A stretch of 64,000 bases of DNA. Source: Rhizobium leguminosarum (GTDB taxonomy: Bacteria > Pseudomonadota > Alphaproteobacteria > Rhizobiales > Rhizobiaceae). Under the pieces are notes generated by a model. The model was given only the letters and a program-made list of their open reading frames with translations. It did no database searches and was not told the DNA's origin. The position numbers were made by a program, and so were the translations under genes. Below are positions 16,088 to 23,509 of this stretch, piece after piece. The stretch lies in contig NZ_MZMU01000012.1 of assembly GCF_004123835.1 (NCBI RefSeq), positions 434,001-498,000 of the forward strand, written 5' to 3'. The stretch's first letter is position 1. Each line of letters begins with the position of its first letter.

Positions 16088-17245
16088 TTAGCGCGCCGAA
16101 GTTATATCAGTCAGTATCTGGTAAGCGGCAGAGACGCGATCCTCGTTGGGATAGTTTTTATTGGCCAAGATGACGATGCCGACTCGCTCTTTCGGGATGA
16201 ACGCGACATATGCGCCGAAACCATTCGTTGAGCCGGTTTTATTGATCCATACATCGTCGCGGGGTTCCATTGCCGGCGTCAGTTGCTTGACGGGAATGGT
16301 CTTCAGCATCGCGCTGGAATTGTTGTCCATCAACGTCGTCAGCGTCGCGGGATAGGAATACTGCTCCCAAATAAGGTCTTGGGTCATTGCGCCGGCATCG
16401 AAGTATCCCCTATGCGTATTATTGATCGCCTGCTGGAGCTTCTCGTCCAGCTCGACCAGACCCATGTTAGCGTCGATGAACCGGATCGTGTCGCTTGCTG
16501 TGGATTTCACTCCATAGGCCTCGGACGAAAGAGTGGCGGGTGTCATCCGAGCCGGCTCACCGCTTCGCTTGTAGCCTTGGGCATAGTCGGCCATCCGCGA
16601 TTTCGGCACATCAATAAACGTGCTTTTCAATCCAAGGGAGGGAAACAACTGGTCTTCCATAAGAGCTGCGAAATCTTTGCCCATGCTTTTTGCCGTTAAA
16701 TATCCGAGCACGCCGATGCTTGGATTGGCGTATGCTCGGTGCGTTCCGGCGGCATATGAGGGTTTCCAGGTTGCGAAATACTCCATCAGCTGCTTTTCGG
16801 TTTTGACTTCATCGGGAACTTGCAGCGGAAATCCACCAGCCGTGTGCGTGCCCAAATCCATCAGGACGACATCGCCGAAGGGCCTTCCCTTCATCGACGG
16901 AAGATATTTGCTTGCCTTGTCCGACAGCGAAAGTCGGCCGGTCACGTCCGCGTAGGATGTAAGGGTGACTGTAAACGTTTTGCTGATCGATCCCAGTTCG
17001 AACATGGTCGCCGGGGTGACGGGCCTGCCTGTGTCCTTCGACTCGACGCCGTAGTTGAAGATGTGATTCCGTCCGTCAGCGGTGATGGCAACGGCCATGC
17101 CCGGAATGCCGTATTTATCCATGATTGGTTTTATCGCGGCGTCCGAGATCGCTTTCAGTTTCAACTCGTCAGCCGCAAAGCCACTTGTGGAAATGCATGT
17201 CGAGACCAATGCGGCCGATAGAATTCCTATCCAATCACGCTTCAT
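16088..17245 (-). CDS. ampC: Class C beta-lactamase
   Basis: From the ATG at 17245 (after an AGAGGATGAAGAA ribosome site) the protein has 385 residues and a signal peptide ending GFAADE. The three class C landmarks are intact: the Ser86-Ile-Ser-Lys89 nucleophile motif, Tyr172-Ala-Asn174, and Lys336-Thr-Gly. The overall length is that of AmpC enzymes, which hydrolyse cephalosporins and penicillins in the periplasm. It is divergent from a gene that matches AmpR closely, the classical inducible ampC-ampR pair. Penicillin-binding esterases share the fold, but the YAN/KTG set and the AmpR neighbour favour a lactamase. Confidence 0.9.
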   Translation of the reverse strand: MKRDWIGILSAALVSTCISTSGFAADELKLKAISDAAIKPIMDKYGIPGMAVAITADGRNHIFNYGVESKDTGRPVTPATMFELGSISKTFTVTLTSYADVTGRLSLSDKASKYLPSMKGRPFGDVVLMDLGTHTAGGFPLQVPDEVKTEKQLMEYFATWKPSYAAGTHRAYANPSIGVLGYLTAKSMGKDFAALMEDQLFPSLGLKSTFIDVPKSRMADYAQGYKRSGEPARMTPATLSSEAYGVKSTASDTIRFIDANMGLVELDEKLQQAINNTHRGYFDAGAMTQDLIWEQYSYPATLTTLMDNNSSAMLKTIPVKQLTPAMEPRDDVWINKTGSTNGFGAYVAFIPKERVGIVILANKNYPNEDRVSAAYQILTDITSAR

Positions 17246-17368
17246 TTCTTCATCCTCTAAGAGCAGCTTCATCAGCGCAAAGGCGCATGAGGACGGCATT
17301 TAACGACACTGTTTTGCGGCAGCAAACGATGATATCTCGGAGGAGATCCAAGAAAATCTAGGGCTAAG
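17246..17368. promoter_or_regulatory. ampC-ampR divergent control region
   Basis: This 123-base gap holds both promoters and, by the established AmpR model, a LysR-type operator bound by AmpR in both its repressing and activating states. I cannot fix the exact site by eye. Confidence 0.55.
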
Positions 17369-18253
17369 ATGGTTCGGCAATTCCTCCCTTTAAATGGCTT
17401 GAGGGCCTTCGAGGCATCGGCAAGGCATCTCAGCTTCACCCGTGCCGCGATCGAGCTTTGCGTTACCCAGGCCGCTGTAAGCCAGCAGGTCAAAAGCCTG
17501 GAGAAGCGATTGGGGGCTGCCCTTTTTCAACGTCTCCCAAGAGGCTTGAAAATCACCGCAGAAGGCGAAGCTCTTTTGCCGACTCTGACCAATTCCTTCG
17601 ATCAGATGGCGATCACGCTGGACCGGATTGAAGCCGGGCAGGTGCGGGAATTGCTGTTTCTGGGCGTGGTCGGAACGTTTGCCGTCGGCTGGTTGTTGCC
17701 ACGGCTTTCGGATTTTCAACGGCAGCACCCGTTCATCGATGTGCGCGTTTCGACAAACAATAATCGCGTCGATATGGCGGCCGAGGGACTGGACTTTGCC
17801 ATTCGATTCGGCAGCGGTTCCTGGCACGGCACTCAGGCGCTGCGCCTGTTCGACGCTCCGCTCTCTCCCCTGTGCACGCCCAAATTGGCCGAGCGTTTAA
17901 GGTCGCCTGCAGACCTGGTCGAGGCGACGCTTTTGCGGAGCTACAGGGCGGACGAATGGAGCACCTGGTTTGCCGCAGCGAACGTTCCGCCGGCGGCACA
18001 GATAAACGCCGGTATCGTCTTCGACTCTTCCCTGGCGATGATGGAGGCCGCCCTGCAAGGACTGGGGATCGCTCTGGCGCCGCCGTCGATGTTTTCCAGG
18101 CATCTGTCATCGGGGGCTATAAAACAACCTTTTCCTACGACCATATCGTTGGGGAGCTACTGGCTGACCCGACTGCAATCGAGGCCGCCAACAGCAGCCA
18201 TGCTCGCATTTTCCGATTGGATGACGTCGCAGATGTCTCCCGCATCGCAATGA
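17369..18253 (+). CDS. ampR: LysR-family regulator of ampC, AmpR
   Basis: The 294-residue protein resembles AmpR of enterobacteria throughout, beyond its helix-turn-helix. It begins …LPLNGLRAFEASARHLSFTRAAIEL, continues with VKSLEKRLG, STNNNRVD.AAEGLDFAIRFG, SPLCTPKLAERL, LLRSYRADEW, and ends LGSYWLTRLQSRPPTAAM, all AmpR landmarks. AmpR represses ampC in the presence of UDP-MurNAc-pentapeptide and activates it when muropeptides released by beta-lactams accumulate. The divergent class C beta-lactamase is the obvious target. GcvA-like regulators are the nearest alternative family. Confidence 0.93.
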   Translation: MVRQFLPLNGLRAFEASARHLSFTRAAIELCVTQAAVSQQVKSLEKRLGAALFQRLPRGLKITAEGEALLPTLTNSFDQMAITLDRIEAGQVRELLFLGVVGTFAVGWLLPRLSDFQRQHPFIDVRVSTNNNRVDMAAEGLDFAIRFGSGSWHGTQALRLFDAPLSPLCTPKLAERLRSPADLVEATLLRSYRADEWSTWFAAANVPPAAQINAGIVFDSSLAMMEAALQGLGIALAPPSMFSRHLSSGAIKQPFPTTISLGSYWLTRLQSRPPTAAMLAFSDWMTSQMSPASQ

Positions 18254-18375
18254 CGGCTTCCGGCGAGCCGGAGGCCGAGATCATCCCGACGCTCAAGGAC
18301 TGGGCGTCAGGGTTCTGCCCTTCAGCCCCTTGGGTAAGGGAACTCTTCCGTCATGCTCCACCACCGCCGCTTTGC

Positions 18376-18744
18376 TTACGCCACACAGATGCCCGGCACG
18401 GCGACCTTCTGGAAGAGATGCGGGGAGGCGACCGCCGAGGACGGATAGGCCGAGAGCTTCGCCCGAAACTCCGGATGCGAGAATGCCGCCCGGAAGTCGG
18501 CGGTCGATTCCCAGACGGCATAATTGAGATAAGCAGGACTTTCGCCGATGGCGCGATGCATCTGGGTCGAGATGAAGCCAGGCTGCCGTTTCATGAAGGC
18601 CGCATCGGCCTGCCAGGCATCAAGGAAGGCCTGCTCGTCGGCCTTGTCGAGCGTGAAGAGGTTGATGAGGACGATCGCGGAGGCATCGATCGCGATTTGG
18701 CGATCGATCGGGAAGGCAGGGTCCATCGGGCGCATGAGCGACAT
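18376..18744 (-). CDS. Antibiotic-biosynthesis-monooxygenase (ABM) domain protein
   Basis: The 122-residue protein has the ABM ferredoxin-like fold pattern: a strand IVLINLFTLDKADEQAFLDAW, then FMKRQPGFISTQMHRA, YLNYAVWESTADFRAAFSHPEF near the end. ABM-domain proteins include quinol and haem monooxygenases, but many have no known substrate. I prefer the ATG at 18744, which follows GGAG by six bases; an ATG 12 bases upstream lacks a site. It is divergent from a MarR gene, with operator-like repeats between them, so MarR probably controls it. Confidence 0.8.
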   Translation of the reverse strand: MSLMRPMDPAFPIDRQIAIDASAIVLINLFTLDKADEQAFLDAWQADAAFMKRQPGFISTQMHRAIGESPAYLNYAVWESTADFRAAFSHPEFRAKLSAYPSSAVASPHLFQKVAVPGICVA

Positions 18745-18768
18745 GGTCGACTCCATCTGATTTGGTTA

Positions 18769-18834
18769 CATGATGTCAATCTGGTAATACGGATACATAT
18801 TCAATTTGACACTATGATGTCAATATAGATATAT
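18769..18834. promoter_or_regulatory. MarR operator/promoter region between ABM-like and marR genes
   Basis: The word ATGATGTCAAT occurs twice (18770-18780 and 18814-18824). The second copy is part of the inverted repeat TTGAC (18806-18810) … GTCAA (18819-18823). TTGACA (18806-18811) could also serve as a -35 for the MarR gene, with an AT-rich TATATG-like -10 near 18830. Transcription would then begin almost at the MarR ATG. These overlaps suggest autorepression. Confidence 0.55.
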
Positions 18835-18842
18835 GGTGACAA

Positions 18843-19319
18843 ATGCACGAACCCAAACGGACCCCGGCCGGAACAGCTTTGACCGACCTCATTCTAGATC
18901 TCTTCCGGCTCAATAACCGGATGATCAACGCGGGCGACAAGCTCGTCGACGGGCTCGGCCTGACGAGCGCCCGCTGGCATGTCCTCGGCACCGTCGTCAC
19001 AGCAGGCCGGCCACAACCGGTCGCATGGCTGGCGCGCGACATGGGGGCCAACCGCCAGAACGTCCAGCGCATCGTCAACGATCTGGGGAAGGAAGGACTT
19101 CTGGCGTTCCAGCCCAATCCGCACCACCGACGGGCACAGCTCGTCGTGCTGACGGACAAAGGAAAACAGGCATATGAAACCGCCATGCACCTGCAGGCAC
19201 CCTGGGTCGACATGCTCTCGGAAGGGCTTCAGGTCGAGGATCTCAAAACCACACATGCCGTCATGAAGGCGCTGCGCAGCAAACTGGAAGGACATGGAGA
19301 TGTTGAAGAGCAGGCCTGA
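18843..19319 (+). CDS. MarR-family transcriptional regulator
   Basis: The 158-residue protein is helical with a winged helix-turn-helix in the middle (about 45-105): LTSARWHVLGTVVTAGRPQPVAWLARDMGANRQNVQRIVNDL followed by the wing HHRRAQLVVLTDKG. These are the MarR landmarks. Such dimers usually repress nearby genes until a phenolic or oxidant ligand binds. Its 3' end overlaps the start of the cytochrome b561-like gene, and it is divergent from an ABM-domain gene, so both are candidate targets. Confidence 0.92.
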   Translation: MHEPKRTPAGTALTDLILDLFRLNNRMINAGDKLVDGLGLTSARWHVLGTVVTAGRPQPVAWLARDMGANRQNVQRIVNDLGKEGLLAFQPNPHHRRAQLVVLTDKGKQAYETAMHLQAPWVDMLSEGLQVEDLKTTHAVMKALRSKLEGHGDVEEQA

Positions 19320-19833
19320 TCGCTATGGCGCAATAGCGGTCTCGATCCACTGGCTGAGTGCGGTTCTGATCCTGGCACTGCTCGGCTCCGGCTTCCGGGC
19401 TGCCAACGCCATGGACGCCGCGACCAAGGCCGGGCTGTTGCGTTTCCACATTCCGATGGCGATCGTCGTCCTGCTTCTAACGGCTCTTCGCATTGTCTGG
19501 TGGTGGCGTTTCGATCGCAAGCCTGCGCCGGTGCAGGCATTGCCTCGCTGGCAGGAGCGGCTGGCGGGTTTTGTCCACGTCGCCTTCTACATTTTCATTC
19601 TCGGCATGGTTGCCAGCGGCATCGGAATGATGATCCTCAGCGGTGCTGCTCCCGCCGTCTTCGGCGCAGCCGGCGCCACGCTGCCTGATTTCACCGCCTA
19701 TCCTCCGCGTGGCCCGCATGGGTTCGGCGCCTTCCTGCTTGTCGGCCTGCTGGTCTTCCATGCCGGTGCCGCGCTATATCACCAGTTCGTCCGCGGCGAT
19801 CACCTGCTGCGGCGGATGTGGTATGGCGGCTGA
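19294..19833 (+). CDS. Cytochrome b561-family membrane protein
   Basis: The 179-residue protein has four hydrophobic spans with the histidines expected of bacterial di-haem cytochrome b561: H in SIHWLSA (span 1), RFHIPM (span 2), FVHVAFYI (span 3) and LVFHAGAALYHQF (span 4). These proteins pass electrons between quinol and periplasmic or oxygen/superoxide partners at the inner membrane. It overlaps the end of the MarR gene by 26 bases and so is co-transcribed. The start may be ATG 19294 or ATG 19300, two codons later. A redox role under MarR control fits the ABM-type oxygenase on the other side. Confidence 0.88.
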   Translation: MEMLKSRPDRYGAIAVSIHWLSAVLILALLGSGFRAANAMDAATKAGLLRFHIPMAIVVLLLTALRIVWWWRFDRKPAPVQALPRWQERLAGFVHVAFYIFILGMVASGIGMMILSGAAPAVFGAAGATLPDFTAYPPRGPHGFGAFLLVGLLVFHAGAALYHQFVRGDHLLRRMWYGG

Positions 19834-20126
19834 GATCCCGCCGCCGTCGACCTCTAGTGGCTCGATGTCTGATGTTTGGCTTCTCGAAGATCTTTCGGGC
19901 GGCCGCGTTCGGGCCTGACTCAGGAGGCGCAGATCGCCAAGCCGGCAAGGAGCTGGCCAGTGCCACGCCCAATTCGACGATCAACGGTCACGATCAACGG
20001 TCACCAGGACCGGCTCGACGGTATGGTGACCGCTGTGCACCAAGAAGGCGCGATGAAGCGCCGCGCCGTTGCCGCCGAGACGCCTCTCAAATGATGTCAC
20101 CGTCTGCGTGATGCCGCCGCCCTTGC
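19834..20126. other. Intergenic region, no supported gene
   Basis: Open frames cross this 293-base stretch, but none has a ribosome site or family motif; their composition is Arg-rich, as expected for non-coding GC-rich DNA. It separates two convergent genes. Confidence 0.5.
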
Positions 20127-20816
20127 CTATAAGGGCAACTGCTTGCCGGCCTGTTCGCTGACCATGTATTCGGCGTACCAGTCCGGCCAGTTCTCGTCGT
20201 GTTTGCCGCCGTTTCGCTTCTCGTGTTCACCGTGCGCGGTCGCCGCACGGCGCATGGCTGACGCGAGATCGGTTGAGTTGGTGAATGTCGTCCCGTCGGC
20301 GTCGATGCGCCCCGGCAGGCGCGTGGTGACTTCCTGGAACAGCCAGCCGTTGCCATCGGGATCCTTGAAGGAGGCAAAGGAGCGATAGCTGCGGTGATCG
20401 GGATCGCGGCCGGCAATGCGGAGCCGCCCGAACAGATAGGGTTCGTCCTTGCCGGCATAGACGCCGGCCGCGTCATGGAACACTTCGCTCACCTCGACGC
20501 CGCGGGCGATGAGATCGCGGCGGGCGGCCTCGATGTCGGAGACGATAAGATAGAGCCCCTGGGCGGAGCCGGGGGCTGCGGCGGTGACGTTCTTGCCGAA
20601 GATGATCGCGCAGCCGGAGCCGGGAGGGGTAAACTGGATCACACGGAAATCGGCATCATTGGCGAAGTCGGCGTCGAGCCGCCAGCCCAGGCCGTCGTAA
20701 AAACGTTTGGCGCGATCGACGTCGGAAACGGGGATGACGACCACCTCGAGCTTGGTGTCGACGGGCTGTGTTCTCGGGGTCTCAATGGGGGTTTCGCTGC
20801 GCAGTGCATTGCTCAT
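20127..20816 (-). CDS. VOC-family (glyoxalase/dioxygenase fold) protein
   Basis: The 229-residue protein holds one VOC domain (about residues 22-170): KLEVVVIPVSDVDRAKRFYDGLGWRLDADF at its start, a central YLIVSDIEAARRDLIARGVEV, and SFASFKDPDGNGWLFQEV at its end. The C-terminal 55 residues are hydrophilic and not part of the fold. VOC proteins bind a metal and act as glyoxalases, extradiol dioxygenases or resistance proteins; the substrate here is not evident. The ATG follows AAGGAGCTGAAG. Monocistronic. Confidence 0.88.
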   Translation of the reverse strand: MSNALRSETPIETPRTQPVDTKLEVVVIPVSDVDRAKRFYDGLGWRLDADFANDADFRVIQFTPPGSGCAIIFGKNVTAAAPGSAQGLYLIVSDIEAARRDLIARGVEVSEVFHDAAGVYAGKDEPYLFGRLRIAGRDPDHRSYRSFASFKDPDGNGWLFQEVTTRLPGRIDADGTTFTNSTDLASAMRRAATAHGEHEKRNGGKHDENWPDWYAEYMVSEQAGKQLPL

Positions 20817-21001
20817 CTTCAGCTCCTTGGGGTTTTGGATGCGTTAAGAATGGCGATACATGTCGGTGGCCAGTGGACCACAGCGCGGTGAGGCCGTCGA
20901 ATCAATTATTCTGTCTGATTTGGCCGGTGTTGGCGGATTCCGCTACGACGCAAGGCGCGTCGCTCTCGATCCGCGCGGGTTGGTAAAGGTCATCTCGATC
21001 C

Positions 21002-21033
21002 GAAGGCGGCGGGGCCTGTTCCCCGCCACCTTC
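21002..21033 (-). terminator. Strong stem-loop downstream of ribH
   Basis: GAAGGCGGCGGGG (21002-21014) pairs with CCCCGCCACCTTC (21021-21033) with one mismatch around a 6-base loop, 44 bases past the ribH stop. No T-run follows on either strand, so it may be a 3'-end stabiliser rather than a full intrinsic terminator. Confidence 0.45.
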
Positions 21034-21076
21034 GTCTGTCGTCCTGCGGCTCTTCGAGCCGGCGTGCGGGAAGTTC

Positions 21077-21511
21077 CTACGCGGCGAGAGCGGCGCGGGT
21101 TTTGCCGATCGTCAGAGCCGCCTTTGCTGCCTCGCGCCCTTTCTCGACGAAATGTGCGCGGTAAATCTGCTTATGGTGCTCGGTTTCCTGATACTGATGC
21201 GGCGTCAGCGAAACCGACAGCACCGGCACACCGGTATCCATGCCGGCGCGCATCAGCCCATCGACGACGGCCTGGGCGACGAATTCGTGGCGGTAGATTC
21301 CGCCGTCGACGACGAAGGCGGCGGCAACGACAGCGGCATAGCGTCCGGTTGCCGCAAGATCGCGCGACAGCAGCGGCATCTCGAATGCGCCGGGAACATC
21401 GAACACATCGACCTGCTCGAGCGGAATAAGCTGATGGAAGCCATCAAGGGCGCGATCGACGATGTCGGCGTGCCAGCTGGCTTTGACGAAGGCATAGCGG
21501 GTGGGTGTCAC
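21077..21511 (-). CDS. ribH: 6,7-dimethyl-8-ribityllumazine synthase, type II (RibH2-like)
   Basis: The 144-residue protein has the lumazine synthase core: FDVPGAFEMPLLSRDLA, a central VDGGIYRHEFVAQAVVDGLM carrying the catalytic His, and PVLSVSLTPHQYQETEHH. It condenses 5-amino-6-ribitylamino-uracil with 3,4-dihydroxy-2-butanone-4-phosphate, the penultimate step to riboflavin. The PHQYQETEHH segment and short N-terminus match the second, decameric type known from Brucella and Mesorhizobium, which usually coexists with a housekeeping ribH elsewhere. It starts at GTG after a GGAG site and is preceded by an FMN riboswitch, so it responds to flavin level. Confidence 0.93.
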   Translation of the reverse strand: MTPTRYAFVKASWHADIVDRALDGFHQLIPLEQVDVFDVPGAFEMPLLSRDLAATGRYAAVVAAAFVVDGGIYRHEFVAQAVVDGLMRAGMDTGVPVLSVSLTPHQYQETEHHKQIYRAHFVEKGREAAKAALTIGKTRAALAA

Positions 21512-21592
21512 AGTAATCTCCTTTGGCGAACAGACACATCACCCAAGGCGATCACGAACGTTCCCGACAGCCGCAAGGGCGGCAGGAACGCA

Positions 21593-21728
21593 CGTTCTCT
21601 TTCATCCGGACTATGACCGTCGGCTCAGGCATCTCACCTGATCTGCTGACCCTTCCGGAGAAGGCGCTCGCGGGCTCGCAATAAAAATTGCATACCGCCG
21701 GTAGGGACTTGCACCCCGCCCTGAGAAC
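21593..21728 (-). promoter_or_regulatory. FMN riboswitch (RFN element) controlling ribH
   Basis: Read on the minus strand, the conserved RFN blocks appear in order: AGGGCGGGGTGCAAGTCCCT, ACCGGCGGT, GAGCCCGCGAGCG, GATCAGGTGAGATGCCTGA, GCCGACGGTCATAGTCCGGA and GAAAGAGAAC, with the first and last pairing as GTTCTC/GAGAAC. This is a complete FMN aptamer. Downstream, 21560-21589 forms a stem (GTTC…CCGC/GCGG…GAAC) without a T-run before the ribH start, about 50 bases further, so the expression platform may not be a simple terminator. FMN binding is expected to lower ribH expression. Confidence 0.95.
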
Positions 21729-21735
21729 GGCGCGA

Positions 21736-21764
21736 ACAATAGGGGGAAGGTGACGGGCTGGCAA
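21736..21764 (-). promoter_or_regulatory. Promoter of the riboswitch-ribH transcript
   Basis: On the minus strand TTGCCA (21764-21759) and TATTGT (21741-21736) are 17 bases apart. The predicted start, about 21729, coincides with the first base of the RFN element. Confidence 0.6.
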
Positions 21765-21978
21765 TAGGTTGAAATGTTTCGCGGCTAATGCAGGATTGGG
21801 GCTCCAAACGCGGCGATTTCGTTTGTTGGTCAATCGCGACGGGCAAGCCCTCTTGCGGAGGATGGGCTTGCGCCTACATGCTATGAGTGAGGACATTCAC
21901 GTCAGAATAGCACGGCAGGACAGGATGCACCGTCTCTATCCGCGGCGGGCAGGGCCGTGGCAACCATGGGAGAGCGAG

Positions 21979-22425
21979 ATGCAAGACCCCTTCGTCGTCC
22001 GCCGCGAGGCGCATATCGCGGCGCCGCCGGCCGCGGTGTTCGCGTTGATGACCGACCCGGAAAAGATCCTGCGCTGGATGGGAACGGAGGCGCAGGTCGA
22101 GCCGCAGCCCGGCGGGCTTTATCTCGTCAACGTCACCGGCGCCCGCTTTGCGCGGGGCTCGTTTCGTGAGGTGGTGCCGGTTCATCGCCTTGCCTACAGC
22201 TTCGGCTGGGACGGCAGCGAGGTGGTGCCGCCGGGGTCGAGCCTGGTCGAGATCGATCTGATCGAGCAGGGAGGCGGAACGCTGTTGCGGCTCACCCATA
22301 GCGGCCTGCCGAGCGCCGAGCAATGCGCCGGCCATGCGGAGGGCTGGACACATTATCTCGGACGGCTGACCGAGGTCGCCGCCGGGGGTGATCCGGGTCC
22401 CGACCCTTTTTACGGCAGGACATGA
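21979..22425 (+). CDS. SRPBCC / AHSA1-family protein
   Basis: The 148-residue protein starts at an ATG preceded by GGGAGAG. It has the START-like (AHSA1) pattern: REAHIAAPPAAVFALMTDPEKILRWMG at the start, a central PGG.Y..N and GSFREVVPVHRLAYSFGWDG, and a C-terminal helix with HAEGWTHYLGRLTEVAAGG. AHSA1-type proteins have a large cavity for hydrophobic ligands; bacterial ones are often stress-linked but mostly uncharacterised. No operon partner. The fold is clear; the function is not known. Confidence 0.87.
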   Translation: MQDPFVVRREAHIAAPPAAVFALMTDPEKILRWMGTEAQVEPQPGGLYLVNVTGARFARGSFREVVPVHRLAYSFGWDGSEVVPPGSSLVEIDLIEQGGGTLLRLTHSGLPSAEQCAGHAEGWTHYLGRLTEVAAGGDPGPDPFYGRT

Positions 22426-22609
22426 ACAATTTTGCGGGCAGCGGAACGTCTCTGAAGCGCTTGCCGTAGCGACAACAGCGGTCAGCGAGCGCTCAGAGCG
22501 GCCGTGCGGAAGCGTTTCTTTTTCTCCCGCAAACATGAACGCGCAGTTCATCTCCAGTTCAATTTGGCGGTCATAAGGTGTGGACGGCTGGATTGAAATG
22601 GAGTTCTCG

Positions 22610-22912
22610 ATGAAGGCACTTTCTATCGCGGCTGCCTTGCTCGCTGGCAGCCTCTCGTTCGGCACAGCGCAGGCGATGCCGATTGGGACAATCAATGTCC
22701 AGAGCAATATCACAACGGTCGACTACGCGTGCGGTCGCGGCTGGCATCTGACGCGCTGGGGCGAATGCCGGCGAAACTGGCGCCGCCCACCGCCGGTAGC
22801 TTTCTACGGTGGTCCTCCTCGCTGGGGCTGGGAGCGGCGTCACCGGGATTGGGATGGCCCGCGATGGCGCCATGAGAGGCGCTGGGATCGCGACCGCCGT
22901 TGGCGGGATTGA
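22610..22912 (+). CDS. Small exported Arg/Trp-rich protein
   Basis: The 100-residue product begins with a clear signal peptide (to about residue 22, …SFGTAQA) and matures to a very basic, Trp/Arg-rich peptide. The motif VDYACGRGWHLTRWGECRRN holds a cysteine pair likely to form one disulphide, a pattern common in small exported rhizobial proteins of unknown role. The tail is repetitive (WERRHRDWD, RHERRWDRDRRWRD). The ATG at 22610 follows GGAG; the frame is open ten codons earlier without export features. A good intrinsic terminator follows, so it is a single-gene transcript. Confidence 0.8.
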   Translation: MKALSIAAALLAGSLSFGTAQAMPIGTINVQSNITTVDYACGRGWHLTRWGECRRNWRRPPPVAFYGGPPRWGWERRHRDWDGPRWRHERRWDRDRRWRD

Positions 22913-22946
22913 TGCTTAAGGTTTTGATGAGATGTAGATGGATGAC

Positions 22947-22974
22947 GGCCGGAGCGATTTTCGCCCGGCCTTTT
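22947..22974 (+). terminator. Intrinsic terminator of the small exported protein gene
   Basis: GGCCGG (22947-22952) pairs with CCGGCC (22965-22970), with an inner GCG/CGC pair, followed directly by TTTT. Confidence 0.8.
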
Positions 22975-23031
22975 CTGATGAAACAGGTTTGCCGACGCTG
23001 ACCGGCAGCTCGTATCGATTGGTCGATATGA

Positions 23032-23256
23032 TCAAATCGTGCTGACGAGCCAGTGCTTGCCGTCAATGAGCTCTTCGAGCTCGACAGGATCCTTGACGCC
23101 GAATTCGAACCATTCGACGAGTTCTTTCGCTTTCAGCTTGCTCTCGTCTGCCGTAAACTCGATCTCGTAGCGTGCGCACCATCGCCGAAGGATCGACGTC
23201 AGCAGCGTCATGTCATTCCCATCCAGCGGATCTTTCGGCCAGAATATCGTACCCAT
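23032..23256 (-). CDS. Hypothetical protein, 74 residues
   Basis: The ATG at 23256 is preceded by GAGGGG; a TTG four codons upstream is possible. The small acidic protein has RRWCARYEIEFTADESKLKAKELVEWFEFGVKDPVELEELIDGKHW, suggesting two helices and a strand. There is no export signal or membrane span. I do not recognise it. It is convergent with the terminator-ended gene at 22610-22912. Confidence 0.55.
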   Translation of the reverse strand: MGTIFWPKDPLDGNDMTLLTSILRRWCARYEIEFTADESKLKAKELVEWFEFGVKDPVELEELIDGKHWLVSTI

Positions 23257-23509
23257 CGCACCCCTCAATCACACGATGACGAACGACCTTATAATGGAAT
23301 CAAAGCCGCGCAAGTTTAAAGTGTCTATTTTTCTTTTTCCACCGCGGTGAATGGTTTTCGAGAGGCGTGCTTTAATGTCGGCCGTCTGCGGGCGGACGCC
23401 CTCGAGCCGACAGGCTGCTCGGTGTCCCGACGGACGTGTGGGATGTCGGTTTGCCGACACCCCGGCGATGTCCTTGCGGCTGCAGGGGAGGGCATGCCAT
23501 GATCACGGT

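Noticed and set aside
17872..18828. 318-codon forward frame crossing the ampR end and the ABM gene
   Set aside because: It overlaps two recognised genes in other frames and its residues match no family.
19818..20111. Arg-rich forward frame after the cytochrome b561 gene
   Set aside because: It begins inside the end of the cytochrome gene, has no ribosome site and its composition is that of non-coding GC-rich DNA.
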